Shown one piece after another: positions 33,569 to 42,237 of a DNA stretch of 64,000 nt. Numbering within the stretch: position 1 is the stretch's first letter; every line of letters begins with the position of its first letter. The translations under genes and the position numbers were made by a program. Origin of the DNA: Mycolicibacterium tusciae (GTDB lineage: Bacteria > Actinomycetota > Actinomycetes > Mycobacteriales > Mycobacteriaceae); NCBI RefSeq assembly GCF_002086795.1, contig NZ_MVIM01000011.1, positions 114,100 through 178,099 of the forward strand, written 5' to 3'. The notes beneath the pieces were generated by a model. That model was not told where the DNA came from, made no database searches, and saw nothing but the letters and a program-made list of their open reading frames with translations.

Positions 33569-34789
33569 TCAGTTGATCTCGAGGGTCATGGGTAGGTGGG
33601 CGAACCCGCGGACATTACTGGAGTGGACGCGGACGGCGTTGGCCTCGTCGACTTCGAATCCGCGGATTCGCTTGAACATCTCGGTCAGCGCGACTCGGGC
33701 TTCCATCCTGGCGAGGTGTGCACCGAGGCAGAAGTGGGCACCGCTGCCGAAGCTCTGGAGTTTCGCCCCGATTTCGCGGCCGATGATGAAGTCGTCGGGG
33801 TTCTCGAAGACGCGCTCGTCGCGGTGGGCAGAGCCGGGAAGCAGTAGGAGCACGTCACCATCGGGGATCGTCGTGTCGTACATCGTCAGTTCGCCCTCGA
33901 CGGTGCGGGCCAGTATCTGGCTCGATGTGTCGTAGCGAAGCGTCTCTTCGACCCACAGCGGCACGCGGTCGAGATCGGTGTAGATCGGCGCCAGCTGATC
34001 GGGGTTCTTGTGGCCCCAGAACGCTGCGTTGGCAAGCAGTTTGGTGGTCGTCTCGTTGCCGGCGATCACCATCAGGAACATGAACCCGAGGATCTCCTCG
34101 TCGGTGAGACGGTCGCCGTCGATCTCCGCCTCGAGCAAAGCCGACGTCAGATCGTCGGTGAGCTGCCTGCGGCGCTGGGCGACCATCTCCTGGTAGTAGA
34201 CGATCAGGTTGAGCGACGCCTCGATGGCTGCGGGCGGCACGTCGGTCACGCCTTCGTCGCGGTGCATCACGCCGTCGGCCCACGCCCGCACCTGATCGCG
34301 GTCCTCGACGGGCACGCCCATCAGCTCGGAGATCACGTCCATCGGGAGCTTGCCCGCGAATTCGTTGACGTAATCGACGGTCTCAGGAGGAGAGGAGCCC
34401 GCCTTCTCCAGCATCGTGTCGAGATGCTGAATCGCGATCTCGGTGACCCGGGGTTCCAATTCCCGGATGCGACGCGGCGTGAAACCCTTGGACACCAGGG
34501 TGCGCAGCCGCAGGTGCGCCGGATCGTCCATCGCCAGAAACGACATGGTCTTGGACGCGTGTGGACCCCGCGACGCCGGATCCAACGACACCCCGAACTT
34601 GTTGGACAGCGTGGTGCTGTTGCGGAATCCGGCCAGCACGTCGGAGTGCCGCGACAACGCCCAGAAGCCCAAGTCGGGGTTGTGATACAGCGGAGCTTCG
34701 TCGCGTAGCCGCTTGTAGTACGGATACGGGTCTTCATGGAAGTCGTAGTCGTACGGGTCGAGCAGCAGATCGCTCGTCTCAACGCTCAT
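33569..34789 (-). CDS. cyp123: Cytochrome P450 CYP123
   Basis: A 406-residue P450 in the position of Rv0766c. I-helix VIAGNETTTKLLANA, K-helix EETLR and heme loop QSFGSGAHFCLGAHLAR with its cysteine ligand are complete. Substrate unknown. It overlaps the TetR stop by 4 bases and probably receives electrons from the same ferredoxin as CYP51. Confidence 0.92.
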   Translation of the reverse strand: MSVETSDLLLDPYDYDFHEDPYPYYKRLRDEAPLYHNPDLGFWALSRHSDVLAGFRNSTTLSNKFGVSLDPASRGPHASKTMSFLAMDDPAHLRLRTLVSKGFTPRRIRELEPRVTEIAIQHLDTMLEKAGSSPPETVDYVNEFAGKLPMDVISELMGVPVEDRDQVRAWADGVMHRDEGVTDVPPAAIEASLNLIVYYQEMVAQRRRQLTDDLTSALLEAEIDGDRLTDEEILGFMFLMVIAGNETTTKLLANAAFWGHKNPDQLAPIYTDLDRVPLWVEETLRYDTSSQILARTVEGELTMYDTTIPDGDVLLLLPGSAHRDERVFENPDDFIIGREIGAKLQSFGSGAHFCLGAHLARMEARVALTEMFKRIRGFEVDEANAVRVHSSNVRGFAHLPMTLEIN

Positions 34790-35394
34790 TTGTCGTCCCC
34801 AATGATGAGGCCGACCACATAGCTGAGCCGGTCGGCGATCTGGTGATAGGTGAACGCGCCGCTTCCGGCATTCACCAAGGCGCCGAAGAACGTCATCTCC
34901 AACGCGGCGAGCGTGCGTGGGTCCGCGTCCGGGCCGACGGCCGAACGGATGCGGCGGTGGATCTCCGCGCCGATGCGATCACGGACCGCGCGCACCGCCT
35001 CGTCGTTTCCGCTCAGCAGCGCGGTGGTGCACGCGGCGGCCACCTCCGGCTCGTCGGCGACGGTCAGCGCCATGCTGCGCAGCGTCTTCTCGACACGGGT
35101 GACCCGGCTGTCGTTGACGTCGGTGAAGTAGGGCACCTGTCGGATCAGGTTCAGATACACCTCGGCGATCAGGTGGTTCTTCGACGAGAAGTAGGTATAG
35201 GCGGTCGCGGGCGCGACCTTGGCCCGCGCCGCCACCGCGCGCACCGTCAGATCCGCATAGGACGACTCGCGCAGCATCTCGACGCCGGCGGCGAGCACCT
35301 TGTTGAAGGTCTCTTCCTGGCGGCGGTTGCGCGGCGTCTCCCCAGGCTGAGGGGAAGGCGGCTGCGTGACCACAACCGCGGGATCACTGGACAC
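34786..35394 (-). CDS. TetR family regulator, Rv0767c-like
   Basis: A 202-residue TetR repressor with HTH ADLTVRAVAARAKVAPATAYTYF followed by SSKNHLIAEVYL, and a C-terminal ligand domain. It heads the nine-gene cyp123/cyp51/adhB operon. GTG 35394 lies 6 bases downstream of TAAGTT, a good -10 box, suggesting a leaderless transcript. The palindrome GGACACATGTCC covers the start. An equivalent palindrome lies at the aldA promoter, so the protein likely represses both operons in response to a lipid-like ligand. Confidence 0.9.
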   Translation of the reverse strand: MSSDPAVVVTQPPSPQPGETPRNRRQEETFNKVLAAGVEMLRESSYADLTVRAVAARAKVAPATAYTYFSSKNHLIAEVYLNLIRQVPYFTDVNDSRVTRVEKTLRSMALTVADEPEVAAACTTALLSGNDEAVRAVRDRIGAEIHRRIRSAVGPDADPRTLAALEMTFFGALVNAGSGAFTYHQIADRLSYVVGLIIGDDK

Positions 35395-35406
35395 ATGTCC
35401 AACTTA
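35389..35406 (-). promoter_or_regulatory. TetR operator O1 with -10 box, cyp51-operon side
   Basis: On the minus strand TAAGTT (35406-35401) is followed at once by GGACATGTGTCC, arms GGACA and TGTCC with a 2-base spacer, which covers the GTG start of tetR. Confidence 0.65.
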
Positions 35407-35490
35407 TCGGACGCGGTCAGCCTGAAGCAAGTACACAGGTGAAGTTGGGTGCTCTTGCTTCTCTCCGCGCAGTGCGGCTAAGGTTTGGCG

Positions 35491-35512
35491 TAAGATAGTC
35501 GGACAGTTGTCC
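35491..35512 (+). promoter_or_regulatory. TetR operator O2 with -10 box, aldA side
   Basis: TAAGAT (35491-35496) is followed 4 bases later by GGACAGTTGTCC (35501-35512), again GGACA-NN-TGTCC, with flanks matching operator O1 (ACT before and ACT after in the opposite reading). It is positioned at the expected aldA transcription start. Confidence 0.65.
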
Positions 35513-35536
35513 AGTAGTACGAACACAGGAGTTCGG

Positions 35537-37006
35537 ATGGGAATCCTCGCCGATCGCGAGAGTCGTTTGCTCATCGACGGCGAGCTTGTCGCCGGCAGCG
35601 GGGGCACGTTCCAGACCATCAACCCGGCCACCGAGGAGGTGCTCGGTGTCGCCGCCGACGCGAGCACCGACGACATGAGTCGGGCGATCGAGGCGGCGCG
35701 GCGCGCGTTCGACGAGACCGGATGGTCGACCGACACCGGGCTGCGGGTGCGCGGTATCCGCCAACTGCAGCAGGCGATGCGCGATCGCGCCGAAGAATTG
35801 CGGGAACTGGCCATTTCAGAGGTGGGCGCACCCCGGATGTTGACCTCGATGGCCCAACTCGAAGGTCCGGTGGAGGATCTGACCTTCTGTGCAGATACCG
35901 CCGAGAGCTATCAATGGACTACCGACCTCGGTATCGCCGAGCCGATGGGAATCAAGACTCGTCGGACCATCGCCAGGGAGGCGATCGGCGTCGTCGGCGC
36001 CATCACACCGTGGAACTTCCCGAACCAGATCAACCTCGCCAAGCTCGGTCCCGCGCTGGCGGCCGGCAACACGATTGTGCTCAAACCCGCGCCAGACACT
36101 CCGTGGAGCGCGGCGATTCTCGGCGAGCTGATTCTCGAGCACACCGACATTCCGGCCGGCGTGGTCAACGTCGTCACTTCCAGTGACCACGGTGTCGGCG
36201 CGCTGTTGTCTAAAGACCCACGGGTGGACATGGTTTCGTTCACCGGGTCGACGAACACCGGCCGCGCGGTGATGGCTGACGGTGCCCCGACCCTGAAGAA
36301 GGTGTTCCTCGAACTCGGCGGAAAGTCGGCGTTCTTGGTCCTCGATGATGCCGACCTGGCCGGTGCCTGCTCGATGTCGGCGTTCACGGCGTCGATGCAT
36401 GCGGGCCAGGGTTGCGCGATCACCACTCGCCTCGTGGTGCCGCGGGCCCGTTACGACGAGGCCGTCGAAGCCGCAGCGGCCACCATGGCCGGACTGCGCC
36501 CTGGCGACCCCAACGATTCCGGGACCATCTGCGGGCCGGTGATCTCGGAACGTCAGCGCGATCGTATCCAGGGCTATCTCGACTCTGCCACTGCCGAGGG
36601 CGGCAAATTCGCCTGTGGCGGTGGACGTCCCGCCGATCGCGACAAGGGATTCTTCATCGAGCCCACCGTCATCGCGGGTCTGGACAACAACGCCAAGGTG
36701 GCGCGTGAGGAGATCTTCGGGCCGGTGCTCACCGTCATCGCCCATGACGGTGACGACGACGCCGTGCGCATCGCCAACGATTCGCCCTACGGTTTGTCGG
36801 GCACGGTGTTCTCCGCGGACGAGGAACGTGCGGCGGGGATCGCCGCACGGTTGCGGGTCGGCACGGTCAACGTCAATGGCGGTGTCTGGTACTCCGCCGA
36901 CATGCCGTTCGGCGGGTACAAGCAATCCGGCCTCGGTCGTGAAATGGGGCTCGCCGGTTTCGAGGAGTACCTGGAAATCAAAGCCATTGCCACAGCGGCG
37001 AACTAA
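35537..37006 (+). CDS. aldA: NAD-dependent aldehyde dehydrogenase AldA
   Basis: A 489-residue aldehyde dehydrogenase, the length of Rv0768. It shows GAITPWNFPNQINLAKLGPA (cofactor region), SFTGSTNTGRAV, the general base Glu in LELGGKSA, the nucleophile Cys in GQGCAITTR, and EEIFGPVLTV. It oxidises aldehydes to acids. ATG 35537 has an AGGAG ribosome-binding site. It heads a five-gene plus-strand operon and is divergent from the tetR/cyp51 operon; aldehydes produced by AdhB could be its substrates. Confidence 0.94.
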   Translation: MGILADRESRLLIDGELVAGSGGTFQTINPATEEVLGVAADASTDDMSRAIEAARRAFDETGWSTDTGLRVRGIRQLQQAMRDRAEELRELAISEVGAPRMLTSMAQLEGPVEDLTFCADTAESYQWTTDLGIAEPMGIKTRRTIAREAIGVVGAITPWNFPNQINLAKLGPALAAGNTIVLKPAPDTPWSAAILGELILEHTDIPAGVVNVVTSSDHGVGALLSKDPRVDMVSFTGSTNTGRAVMADGAPTLKKVFLELGGKSAFLVLDDADLAGACSMSAFTASMHAGQGCAITTRLVVPRARYDEAVEAAAATMAGLRPGDPNDSGTICGPVISERQRDRIQGYLDSATAEGGKFACGGGRPADRDKGFFIEPTVIAGLDNNAKVAREEIFGPVLTVIAHDGDDDAVRIANDSPYGLSGTVFSADEERAAGIAARLRVGTVNVNGGVWYSADMPFGGYKQSGLGREMGLAGFEEYLEIKAIATAAN

Positions 37007-37016
37007 GGAGACATGC

Positions 37017-37778
37017 GTGGGACTCTACGGAGATCAGTTCAAGGAGAAGGTCGCGATCGTCACCGGTGCCGGCGGCGGTATCGGGCAGGCGTACGCCGAG
37101 GCGCTGGCCCGTGAGGGTGCGGCTGTGGTGGTCGCCGACATCAACGTCGAGGGTGCGCAGAAGGTCGCCGACGGCATCAAGGGTGAGGGCGGCAACGCGC
37201 TCGCCGTCCGCGTCGATGTCTCGGATCCGGACTCCGCCAAGGAGATGGCCGCGCAGACACTCGCCGAGTTCGAGGGCATCGACTACTTGGTCAACAACGC
37301 CGCGATCTTCGGCGGCATGAAGCTCGACTTCCTCATCACCGTCGACTGGGACTATTACAAGAAGTTCATGAGCGTGAACCTCGACGGCGCGCTGGTGTGC
37401 ACCCGCGCGGTGTACCGCAAGATGGCCAAGCGCGGCGGGGGCGCGATCGTCAACCAATCCTCTACGGCGGCATGGCTTTACTCTAACTTCTACGGCCTGG
37501 CCAAGGTCGGCATCAACGGCCTCACCCAGCAGCTCGCGACCGAACTCGGTGGGCAGAACATCCGCGTCAACGCCATCGCGCCCGGCCCTATCGACACCGA
37601 GGCCAATCGCACCACCACACCGCAGGAGATGGTCGCCGACATCGTCAAGAACATCCCGCTTTCGCGGATGGGCGAGGTAGACGATCTGACCGGCATGTGC
37701 TTGTTCCTTCTGTCCGACCAGGCCAAGTGGGTCACCGGTCAGATCTTCAACGTCGACGGCGGACAGATCATTCGATGA
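37017..37778 (+). CDS. Short-chain dehydrogenase, Rv0769-like
   Basis: A 253-residue SDR: VTGAGGGIGQAYAEALAREG (cofactor), VADI after strand 2 suggesting NAD, NNAA, and catalytic NQSS (Ser) with YGLAK. It ends NVDGGQIIR. GTG 37017 gives the N-terminus GLYGDQFKEKVAIV. It starts 10 bases after aldA with TAAGGAG upstream, and its stop overlaps the next ATG (ATGA). Confidence 0.93.
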   Translation: MGLYGDQFKEKVAIVTGAGGGIGQAYAEALAREGAAVVVADINVEGAQKVADGIKGEGGNALAVRVDVSDPDSAKEMAAQTLAEFEGIDYLVNNAAIFGGMKLDFLITVDWDYYKKFMSVNLDGALVCTRAVYRKMAKRGGGAIVNQSSTAAWLYSNFYGLAKVGINGLTQQLATELGGQNIRVNAIAPGPIDTEANRTTTPQEMVADIVKNIPLSRMGEVDDLTGMCLFLLSDQAKWVTGQIFNVDGGQIIR

Positions 37779-38641
37779 GCGAGGACGTCAAGCTCGGCTA
37801 CATCGGCCTCGGCAACCAGGGCGCTCCGATGGCGAAACGCCTCGTGGACTGGCCTGGCGGGCTAGTGGTCTTCGATGTGCGCACCGAGGCGATGACACCG
37901 CTGGTTGAGCTCGGCGCGACGGTGGCCGACAGCGTCGCAGATGTGGGCCAAGGGGCTGACGTCATCAGTGTGACCGTCCTCAACGACGCACAGGTGCGCG
38001 ACGTCGTCGGTGAACTCGGCGCGCATGCCAAGCCCGGCACCGTCGTTGCGATTCACTCCACCATCGAGCCCGGCACCGCAGCCGAGCTGGCGGAGCAGCT
38101 GAAACCCAAGGGAATTCATATTGTCGACGCCCCGGTGAGCGGCGGCGCCGGCGCCGCCGAGAAGGGCGAACTCGCGGTCATGGTCGGCGCGGATGACGAC
38201 GCCTATGAAACGGTCAAGCCGGTTTTCAAGAAGTGGGCGTCGATGGTGGTGCGCGCCGGAGAGCCGGGCGCGGGGACCAGGATGAAGATTGCCCGCAACA
38301 TGCTGACCTTCATCGGGTTCGCCGCGGCGTGCGAGGCGTCCAGGCTGGCTGAAGCGGCCGGCATAGACCTGCAGAAGCTGGGCCGGGTGGTGCGGCACAG
38401 CGATGCGCAGAGTGGTGGGCCAGGCGCGATCATGGCCCGGGATGACACGAAACCCCTTCAGCCCGAACACTTCCTGTACGACATGTTCGTCCACACTCGC
38501 GGTCTGGCCGAGAAGGATCTGAAGTTGGCCCTCGGGCTCGGGGAGGCCAACGGAGTGGAACTGCCGCTGGCCGAGATAGCTTTGCGAGATTTGGCCGCCG
38601 GACTTGGTGTGCCGCACACGAGTTCGACCGCGAAGGAGTGA
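37775..38641 (+). CDS. NAD(P)-binding beta-hydroxyacid dehydrogenase, Rv0770-like
   Basis: A 288-residue protein of the 3-hydroxyisobutyrate/6-phosphogluconate dehydrogenase-like family: GYIGLGNQGAPMAKRL, DAPVSGGAGAAEKGELAVMV and the catalytic lysine in KIARNM. It shares the family with the protein at 10050-10934. The ATG overlaps the previous stop; the next gene begins 3 bases after its end. Likely oxidises a hydroxy acid made by the operon. Confidence 0.92.
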   Translation: MSEDVKLGYIGLGNQGAPMAKRLVDWPGGLVVFDVRTEAMTPLVELGATVADSVADVGQGADVISVTVLNDAQVRDVVGELGAHAKPGTVVAIHSTIEPGTAAELAEQLKPKGIHIVDAPVSGGAGAAEKGELAVMVGADDDAYETVKPVFKKWASMVVRAGEPGAGTRMKIARNMLTFIGFAAACEASRLAEAAGIDLQKLGRVVRHSDAQSGGPGAIMARDDTKPLQPEHFLYDMFVHTRGLAEKDLKLALGLGEANGVELPLAEIALRDLAAGLGVPHTSSTAKE

Positions 38642-38644
38642 TCG

Positions 38645-39088
38645 ATGGACGAACAGCGCCGCAAGGGCCTCGAGAAGATGAACGAGGTCTATGGCTGGGA
38701 GATGCCCAACATCGAGGGCGATCCCTTTTTCGACCTCACCGTCGACCATCTCTTCGGCAGCATCTGGACGCGACCCGGTCTGTCGATGCGCGACAAGCGG
38801 TTGATGACGCTCACCGTGGTCACCGCCGTCGGAAACGCCGACCTCGCTGAGATCCAGGCCAACGCCGCGCTGGCCAACGGTGAGATCACCGAGACCGAAC
38901 TCAAAGAAATGGCGATCTTCCTGACGCACTACCTCGGTTTCCCCTTGGGGTCAAAGCTCGACGGGGTCGTCTCCAAGGTGATCAAGCAGCGTAAGAAGGC
39001 CGCGGAGAAGGGTAAGGGCGAGGACAAGAAGCGCAACGTCAACGCGGCGGTCCGAATGCACTCGGGGGGCTCGGTCCATGATGAGTAG
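38645..39088 (+). CDS. Carboxymuconolactone decarboxylase-like protein, Rv0771-like
   Basis: A 147-residue all-helical protein of the carboxymuconolactone decarboxylase (AhpD-like) family, with TRPGLSMRDKRLMTLTVVTAVG and EIQANAALANGEITETELKEM. No CxxC pair is present, so it is of the decarboxylase-like rather than peroxidase type. The C-terminal 35 residues are lysine-rich (RKKAAEKGKGEDKKR). It is inside the aldA operon; its end overlaps the next gene by 11 bases. Confidence 0.9.
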   Translation: MDEQRRKGLEKMNEVYGWEMPNIEGDPFFDLTVDHLFGSIWTRPGLSMRDKRLMTLTVVTAVGNADLAEIQANAALANGEITETELKEMAIFLTHYLGFPLGSKLDGVVSKVIKQRKKAAEKGKGEDKKRNVNAAVRMHSGGSVHDE

Positions 39089-40304
39089 GTATGCCGCGCT
39101 GTCGCGCGAGGAGCTGGCCACCCTGGTGCCGGAGCTGTTGTTGATCGGTCAGCTCATCGACCGCTCCGGAATGGCGCACTGCATCAGCGCGTGGGGACGC
39201 GAGGAGATGCTGCAGATCGCCATCGAGGAGTGGGCCGCGTCCAGCCCGCTCTACACCAAGCGGATGCAGAAGACGCTGAAGTACGAGGGCGTCGACATCT
39301 TCACCCTCTTCAAGGGGCTGCAACTCGACATCGGTGCGCCGCCGCAGTTCATGGATTTCCGCTACGTCGTGCACGACCGCTGGCACGGTGAGTTCTACCT
39401 CAATCACTGTGGCGCCCTGCTCGATGTGGAGCCGATGGGCGAGGATTACGTCAAGGGCATGTGCCACGACATCGAGGACCCGACGTTCGACGCGACGGCC
39501 CTGGCCACCAACCGCAAGGCTCAGGTTCGGCCGATCCATCGGCCGCCGAGGGTACCGTCCGACCAGCATCCGCATTGCCGGTGGACGGTGATCATCGATG
39601 AGTCCTACCCGGAGGTTCCGTTCATCCCGGCGATGGACATCGTCGGTGCCACCCGCGCCCACCACACCGAGCTCGCGCCGATCGACCCGAACGACGAAGG
39701 CATGGCGGATTATTCGGGTGAGTTGCTCGCAGATGTCGACTTCGGGGCGTTCTCGAAGTCGGCGCTGGTCCGGATCGCCGACGAGGTTTGCCTGCAGATG
39801 CACCTGCTGGTGAAGTCATTCACGATCGCGGTCGAGAAGCGCGCCAAGGACGATGTGGCGCTCGCACGGTCGATCCGCACTAAGCAGCTGATCGGCATCG
39901 CCGGCGTCGCGGCGGAACGAATTCACAAGGCACTGAAGATCTCCAAGGATGTCAAGGGCGCACTGCGGGTGCTCGAGTTGCATCCGCTGTTCAATCCGGC
40001 TGCGTACGTGTGGGCCGACGTCGATCCCGGCTTCGTACATGTGCGCCAATCGCCGGCACACGAGGACGGTTCGTGGATCTCGCTGGTCTCGCCGGTCGCA
40101 GACCTGCCGTTGCAGGCGATCGTCCAGGCGGTCGATCCGCATTTGCGCGCCGAGGTGTCGGGTACCGAGTCGGATTGGACCGTGCGGGTGATCGAAACCA
40201 ACACCGCGGCAAAGGAACTGCCCGAGGTGGCCGTGTGCAAGTTCAGCGGTGGTGCGTCGTGGGAGTTCGAAGAGCGAAAGTCGCTTCCGTTGACGGTTGT
40301 CTGA
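39078..40304 (+). CDS. Conserved protein of unknown function, last gene of aldA operon
   Basis: A 408-residue soluble protein I cannot place with certainty. The N-terminal half is helical (REEMLQIAIEEWAASSPLYTKRMQKTL) and contains a His/Cys-rich stretch FMDFRYVVHDRWHGEFYLNHCGALLDVEP and KGMCHDIEDPTFDA, which recalls L-2-amino-thiazoline-carboxylate-hydrolase-like domains. A linker with many histidines and prolines follows (IHRPPRVPSDQHPH), then an alpha/beta C-terminal half. The conserved His, Cys and Asp residues suggest an enzyme. It overlaps the preceding gene and, antisense, the end of the convergent tetR gene by 62 bases. Confidence 0.75.
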   Translation: MMSRYAALSREELATLVPELLLIGQLIDRSGMAHCISAWGREEMLQIAIEEWAASSPLYTKRMQKTLKYEGVDIFTLFKGLQLDIGAPPQFMDFRYVVHDRWHGEFYLNHCGALLDVEPMGEDYVKGMCHDIEDPTFDATALATNRKAQVRPIHRPPRVPSDQHPHCRWTVIIDESYPEVPFIPAMDIVGATRAHHTELAPIDPNDEGMADYSGELLADVDFGAFSKSALVRIADEVCLQMHLLVKSFTIAVEKRAKDDVALARSIRTKQLIGIAGVAAERIHKALKISKDVKGALRVLELHPLFNPAAYVWADVDPGFVHVRQSPAHEDGSWISLVSPVADLPLQAIVQAVDPHLRAEVSGTESDWTVRVIETNTAAKELPEVAVCKFSGGASWEFEERKSLPLTVV

Positions 40305-40911
40305 TTGTCGGCTCGGCCGACGGTTGTATAGCTCCACCGACCCAGCGGCGCAGGTAGTCCCGCAACTCTGTGCCCTGGCGTGGTGGTCTGCCCGGGTCGA
40401 TCACGAACGACTGGATGATCCGCAGCAGATGCTCGACCAGTTCGGCGAGATCGTCGTCGGTGTACCCGAGACCGGTCCAGTCGACGTCGAACCTGCGCAC
40501 CAGCGAATGGCCGAAATCCATCGCGACGTCGGACGTCACCGACTCGGTGTGGCGGCTGGGCTGGCCGGGCATGATGAGCAGGCCGATGTGCTTGTCCTCG
40601 GGTAACCATTCGAGCGCTGTGGCGACGGCCTCGGCGATGGCGTCGGCCGGATCGGTGATCCCGCGCAGATGTGCTGCCAGCCGGTCGAGGAAGCCACTGG
40701 CCGCGTGTACGGCGGCGGCGATCAGCAGCGCGTCGGTGCTGGGGAAGTAGCGGTACACCGTCTGGCGGGTGACGCCGAGCGTGCGGGCCACGTCGCTGAT
40801 CGAGAAATCGGCACCGCGCTCGTCGATTGCCCTGCTCGCCGCATCGAGGATGCGGCTGATGGCCTCCTCGTCGGTGGCGGGTGCCGATCCGGACCAGCCA
40901 TGGGTACGCAT
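40243..40911 (-). CDS. TetR family regulator
   Basis: A 222-residue regulator with HTH FSISDVARTLGVTRQTVYRYFPSTDALLI near residues 36-64 and a C-terminal domain of the larger TetR group. ATG 40911 is chosen; the longer frame upstream enters the P450 gene. It is transcribed in the same direction as, and just after, the CYP125-like gene, so the pair could be an autoregulated unit controlled from the inverted repeat at 42163-42189. CTGAGG and CCTCAG (40913-40918 and 40930-40935) form a further inverted repeat in the 20-base gap. Confidence 0.87.
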   Translation of the reverse strand: MRTHGWSGSAPATDEEAISRILDAASRAIDERGADFSISDVARTLGVTRQTVYRYFPSTDALLIAAAVHAASGFLDRLAAHLRGITDPADAIAEAVATALEWLPEDKHIGLLIMPGQPSRHTESVTSDVAMDFGHSLVRRFDVDWTGLGYTDDDLAELVEHLLRIIQSFVIDPGRPPRQGTELRDYLRRWVGGAIQPSAEPTIRQPSTEATFALRTPTTHHR

Positions 40912-40931
40912 CCTGAGGATAGTACTGCGCC

Positions 40932-42155
40932 TCAGAACGAGACGGGCAGCGCCTTGACCCCGTTGATCCAACCCGACCTAAGCCGTTGGGGTTCACCCAG
41001 TTTGGCGATGTTGGGAATCTGATCGGCGATCTCGTTGAAGATCAGCTTGATCTCCATGCGCGCCAGGTTGGCGCCGATACAGAAATGTGCACCGTTGCCG
41101 CCAAAGGCCAGATGCGGGTTCGGGTTGCGCAGGATGTTGAATTCGAAGGGGTTCTCGAAGACGTCTTCGTCGAAGTTGGCCGAACTGTAGAACAGGCCGG
41201 CGCGCTGCCCCTCACGGATCGTGACGCCGCCGATCTCGGTGTCAACCAACGCAGTTCGCTGGAAGCAGTGCACGGGCGTGGCCCAGCGGATGATCTCGTC
41301 GACCGTGGTCTCTGGCCGCTCCCGCTTGAACAGCTCCCATTGGTCGGGGTTCTCGAAGAACGCGTTGATGCCGTGCGTCATGGCGTTGCGGGTGGTCTCG
41401 TTGCCCGCGACGGCCAGCAGGATGACGAAGAACGCGAACTCGACGTCGCCGAGGGATTCGCCATCGATGTCGGCCTCGATCAGGCGCGTCACGATGTCGT
41501 CGGCCGGACACCGCCGTCGCTCTTCGGCCATGTTGTAGGCGTAACCCATCAGCTCGGCGTTGGCGGTCGTGGGGTCGGAGTCGAAGTCGGGATCGTCGGT
41601 GTTCATGATCGAGTTGGTCCAATGGAACAGCTTCTCGCGGTCAGCCTCGGGCACGCCGATCAGGTCGGCGATCGCCAGCAGCGGCAGGCTCATCGCGATG
41701 TCGTCGACGAAGTCCCCGGTGCCCTTCTCCTTCGCCGCGCGGACGATCTCACGTGCGGCAACGGCGAGCTTCTCCTCGAGCGCGGCGACCGAGCGTGGGG
41801 TGAACAGCCGCGACACGATTTTGCGCAGCCGGGTGTGCTCGGGGGCGTCGTGGTTGATCAGCAGGGCCCTCGTCAGGTCGAGTTGCTCGCTGGTGACGCC
41901 GTCGGGCAGTCGCATCACGGCGCCCTTGCGGTTCGTGGACCACAGGTCGCTGTTGCGGGAGATCGACTTGATGTCCTCGTGTCGGGTGATCACCCAGTAG
42001 CCACCGTCGTCGAAAATCGATTCCTGCTGGTCGTTCCACCACACGGGCGAGGTCTTGCGCAGTTCGGCGAACTCGTTGACGGGGATGCCCTGCAGCAGGA
42101 CGTCCGGGTCGGTGAAATCGAAGCCCGCGCCAAAGGGGCATGTGCTCTGCGTCAT
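40932..42155 (-). CDS. Cytochrome P450, CYP125-like
   Basis: A 407-residue P450. I-helix LAVAGNETTRNAMTHG, K-helix DEIIR (ExxR), heme loop AFGGNGAHFCIGANLAR, and the C-terminal NIAKLGEPQRLRSGWING closely resemble CYP125, the steroid C26 monooxygenase that starts cholesterol side-chain oxidation. It may be a second sterol or lipid hydroxylase. ATG 42155 is chosen; the open frame upstream is inside the purD region. An 8-bp inverted repeat lies just before the start. The TetR gene follows after 20 bases. Confidence 0.88.
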   Translation of the reverse strand: MTQSTCPFGAGFDFTDPDVLLQGIPVNEFAELRKTSPVWWNDQQESIFDDGGYWVITRHEDIKSISRNSDLWSTNRKGAVMRLPDGVTSEQLDLTRALLINHDAPEHTRLRKIVSRLFTPRSVAALEEKLAVAAREIVRAAKEKGTGDFVDDIAMSLPLLAIADLIGVPEADREKLFHWTNSIMNTDDPDFDSDPTTANAELMGYAYNMAEERRRCPADDIVTRLIEADIDGESLGDVEFAFFVILLAVAGNETTRNAMTHGINAFFENPDQWELFKRERPETTVDEIIRWATPVHCFQRTALVDTEIGGVTIREGQRAGLFYSSANFDEDVFENPFEFNILRNPNPHLAFGGNGAHFCIGANLARMEIKLIFNEIADQIPNIAKLGEPQRLRSGWINGVKALPVSF

Positions 42156-42162
42156 ACTCTGA

Positions 42163-42189
42163 CCATACACGGCCGAGTCAAGTGTATGG
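42163..42189. promoter_or_regulatory. Inverted repeat between CYP125-like gene and purD
   Basis: CCATACAC (42163-42170) and GTGTATGG (42182-42189) are perfect 8-bp arms 11 bases apart, 8 bases before the P450 start. The minus strand has TTGACT between the arms. This is a probable repressor operator, most likely for the TetR encoded in the same unit. Confidence 0.55.
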
Positions 42190-42223
42190 CCGAGATGATC
42201 GCTGGCTGCACCGCGAGAGGCAC

Positions 42224-42229
42224 TAAGGT
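42224..42229 (+). promoter_or_regulatory. -10 box of purD (leaderless type)
   Basis: TAAGGT lies 8 bases before the purD GTG, the spacing expected when transcription starts at the initiation codon. Confidence 0.55.
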
Positions 42230-42237
42230 GTGCGGTT

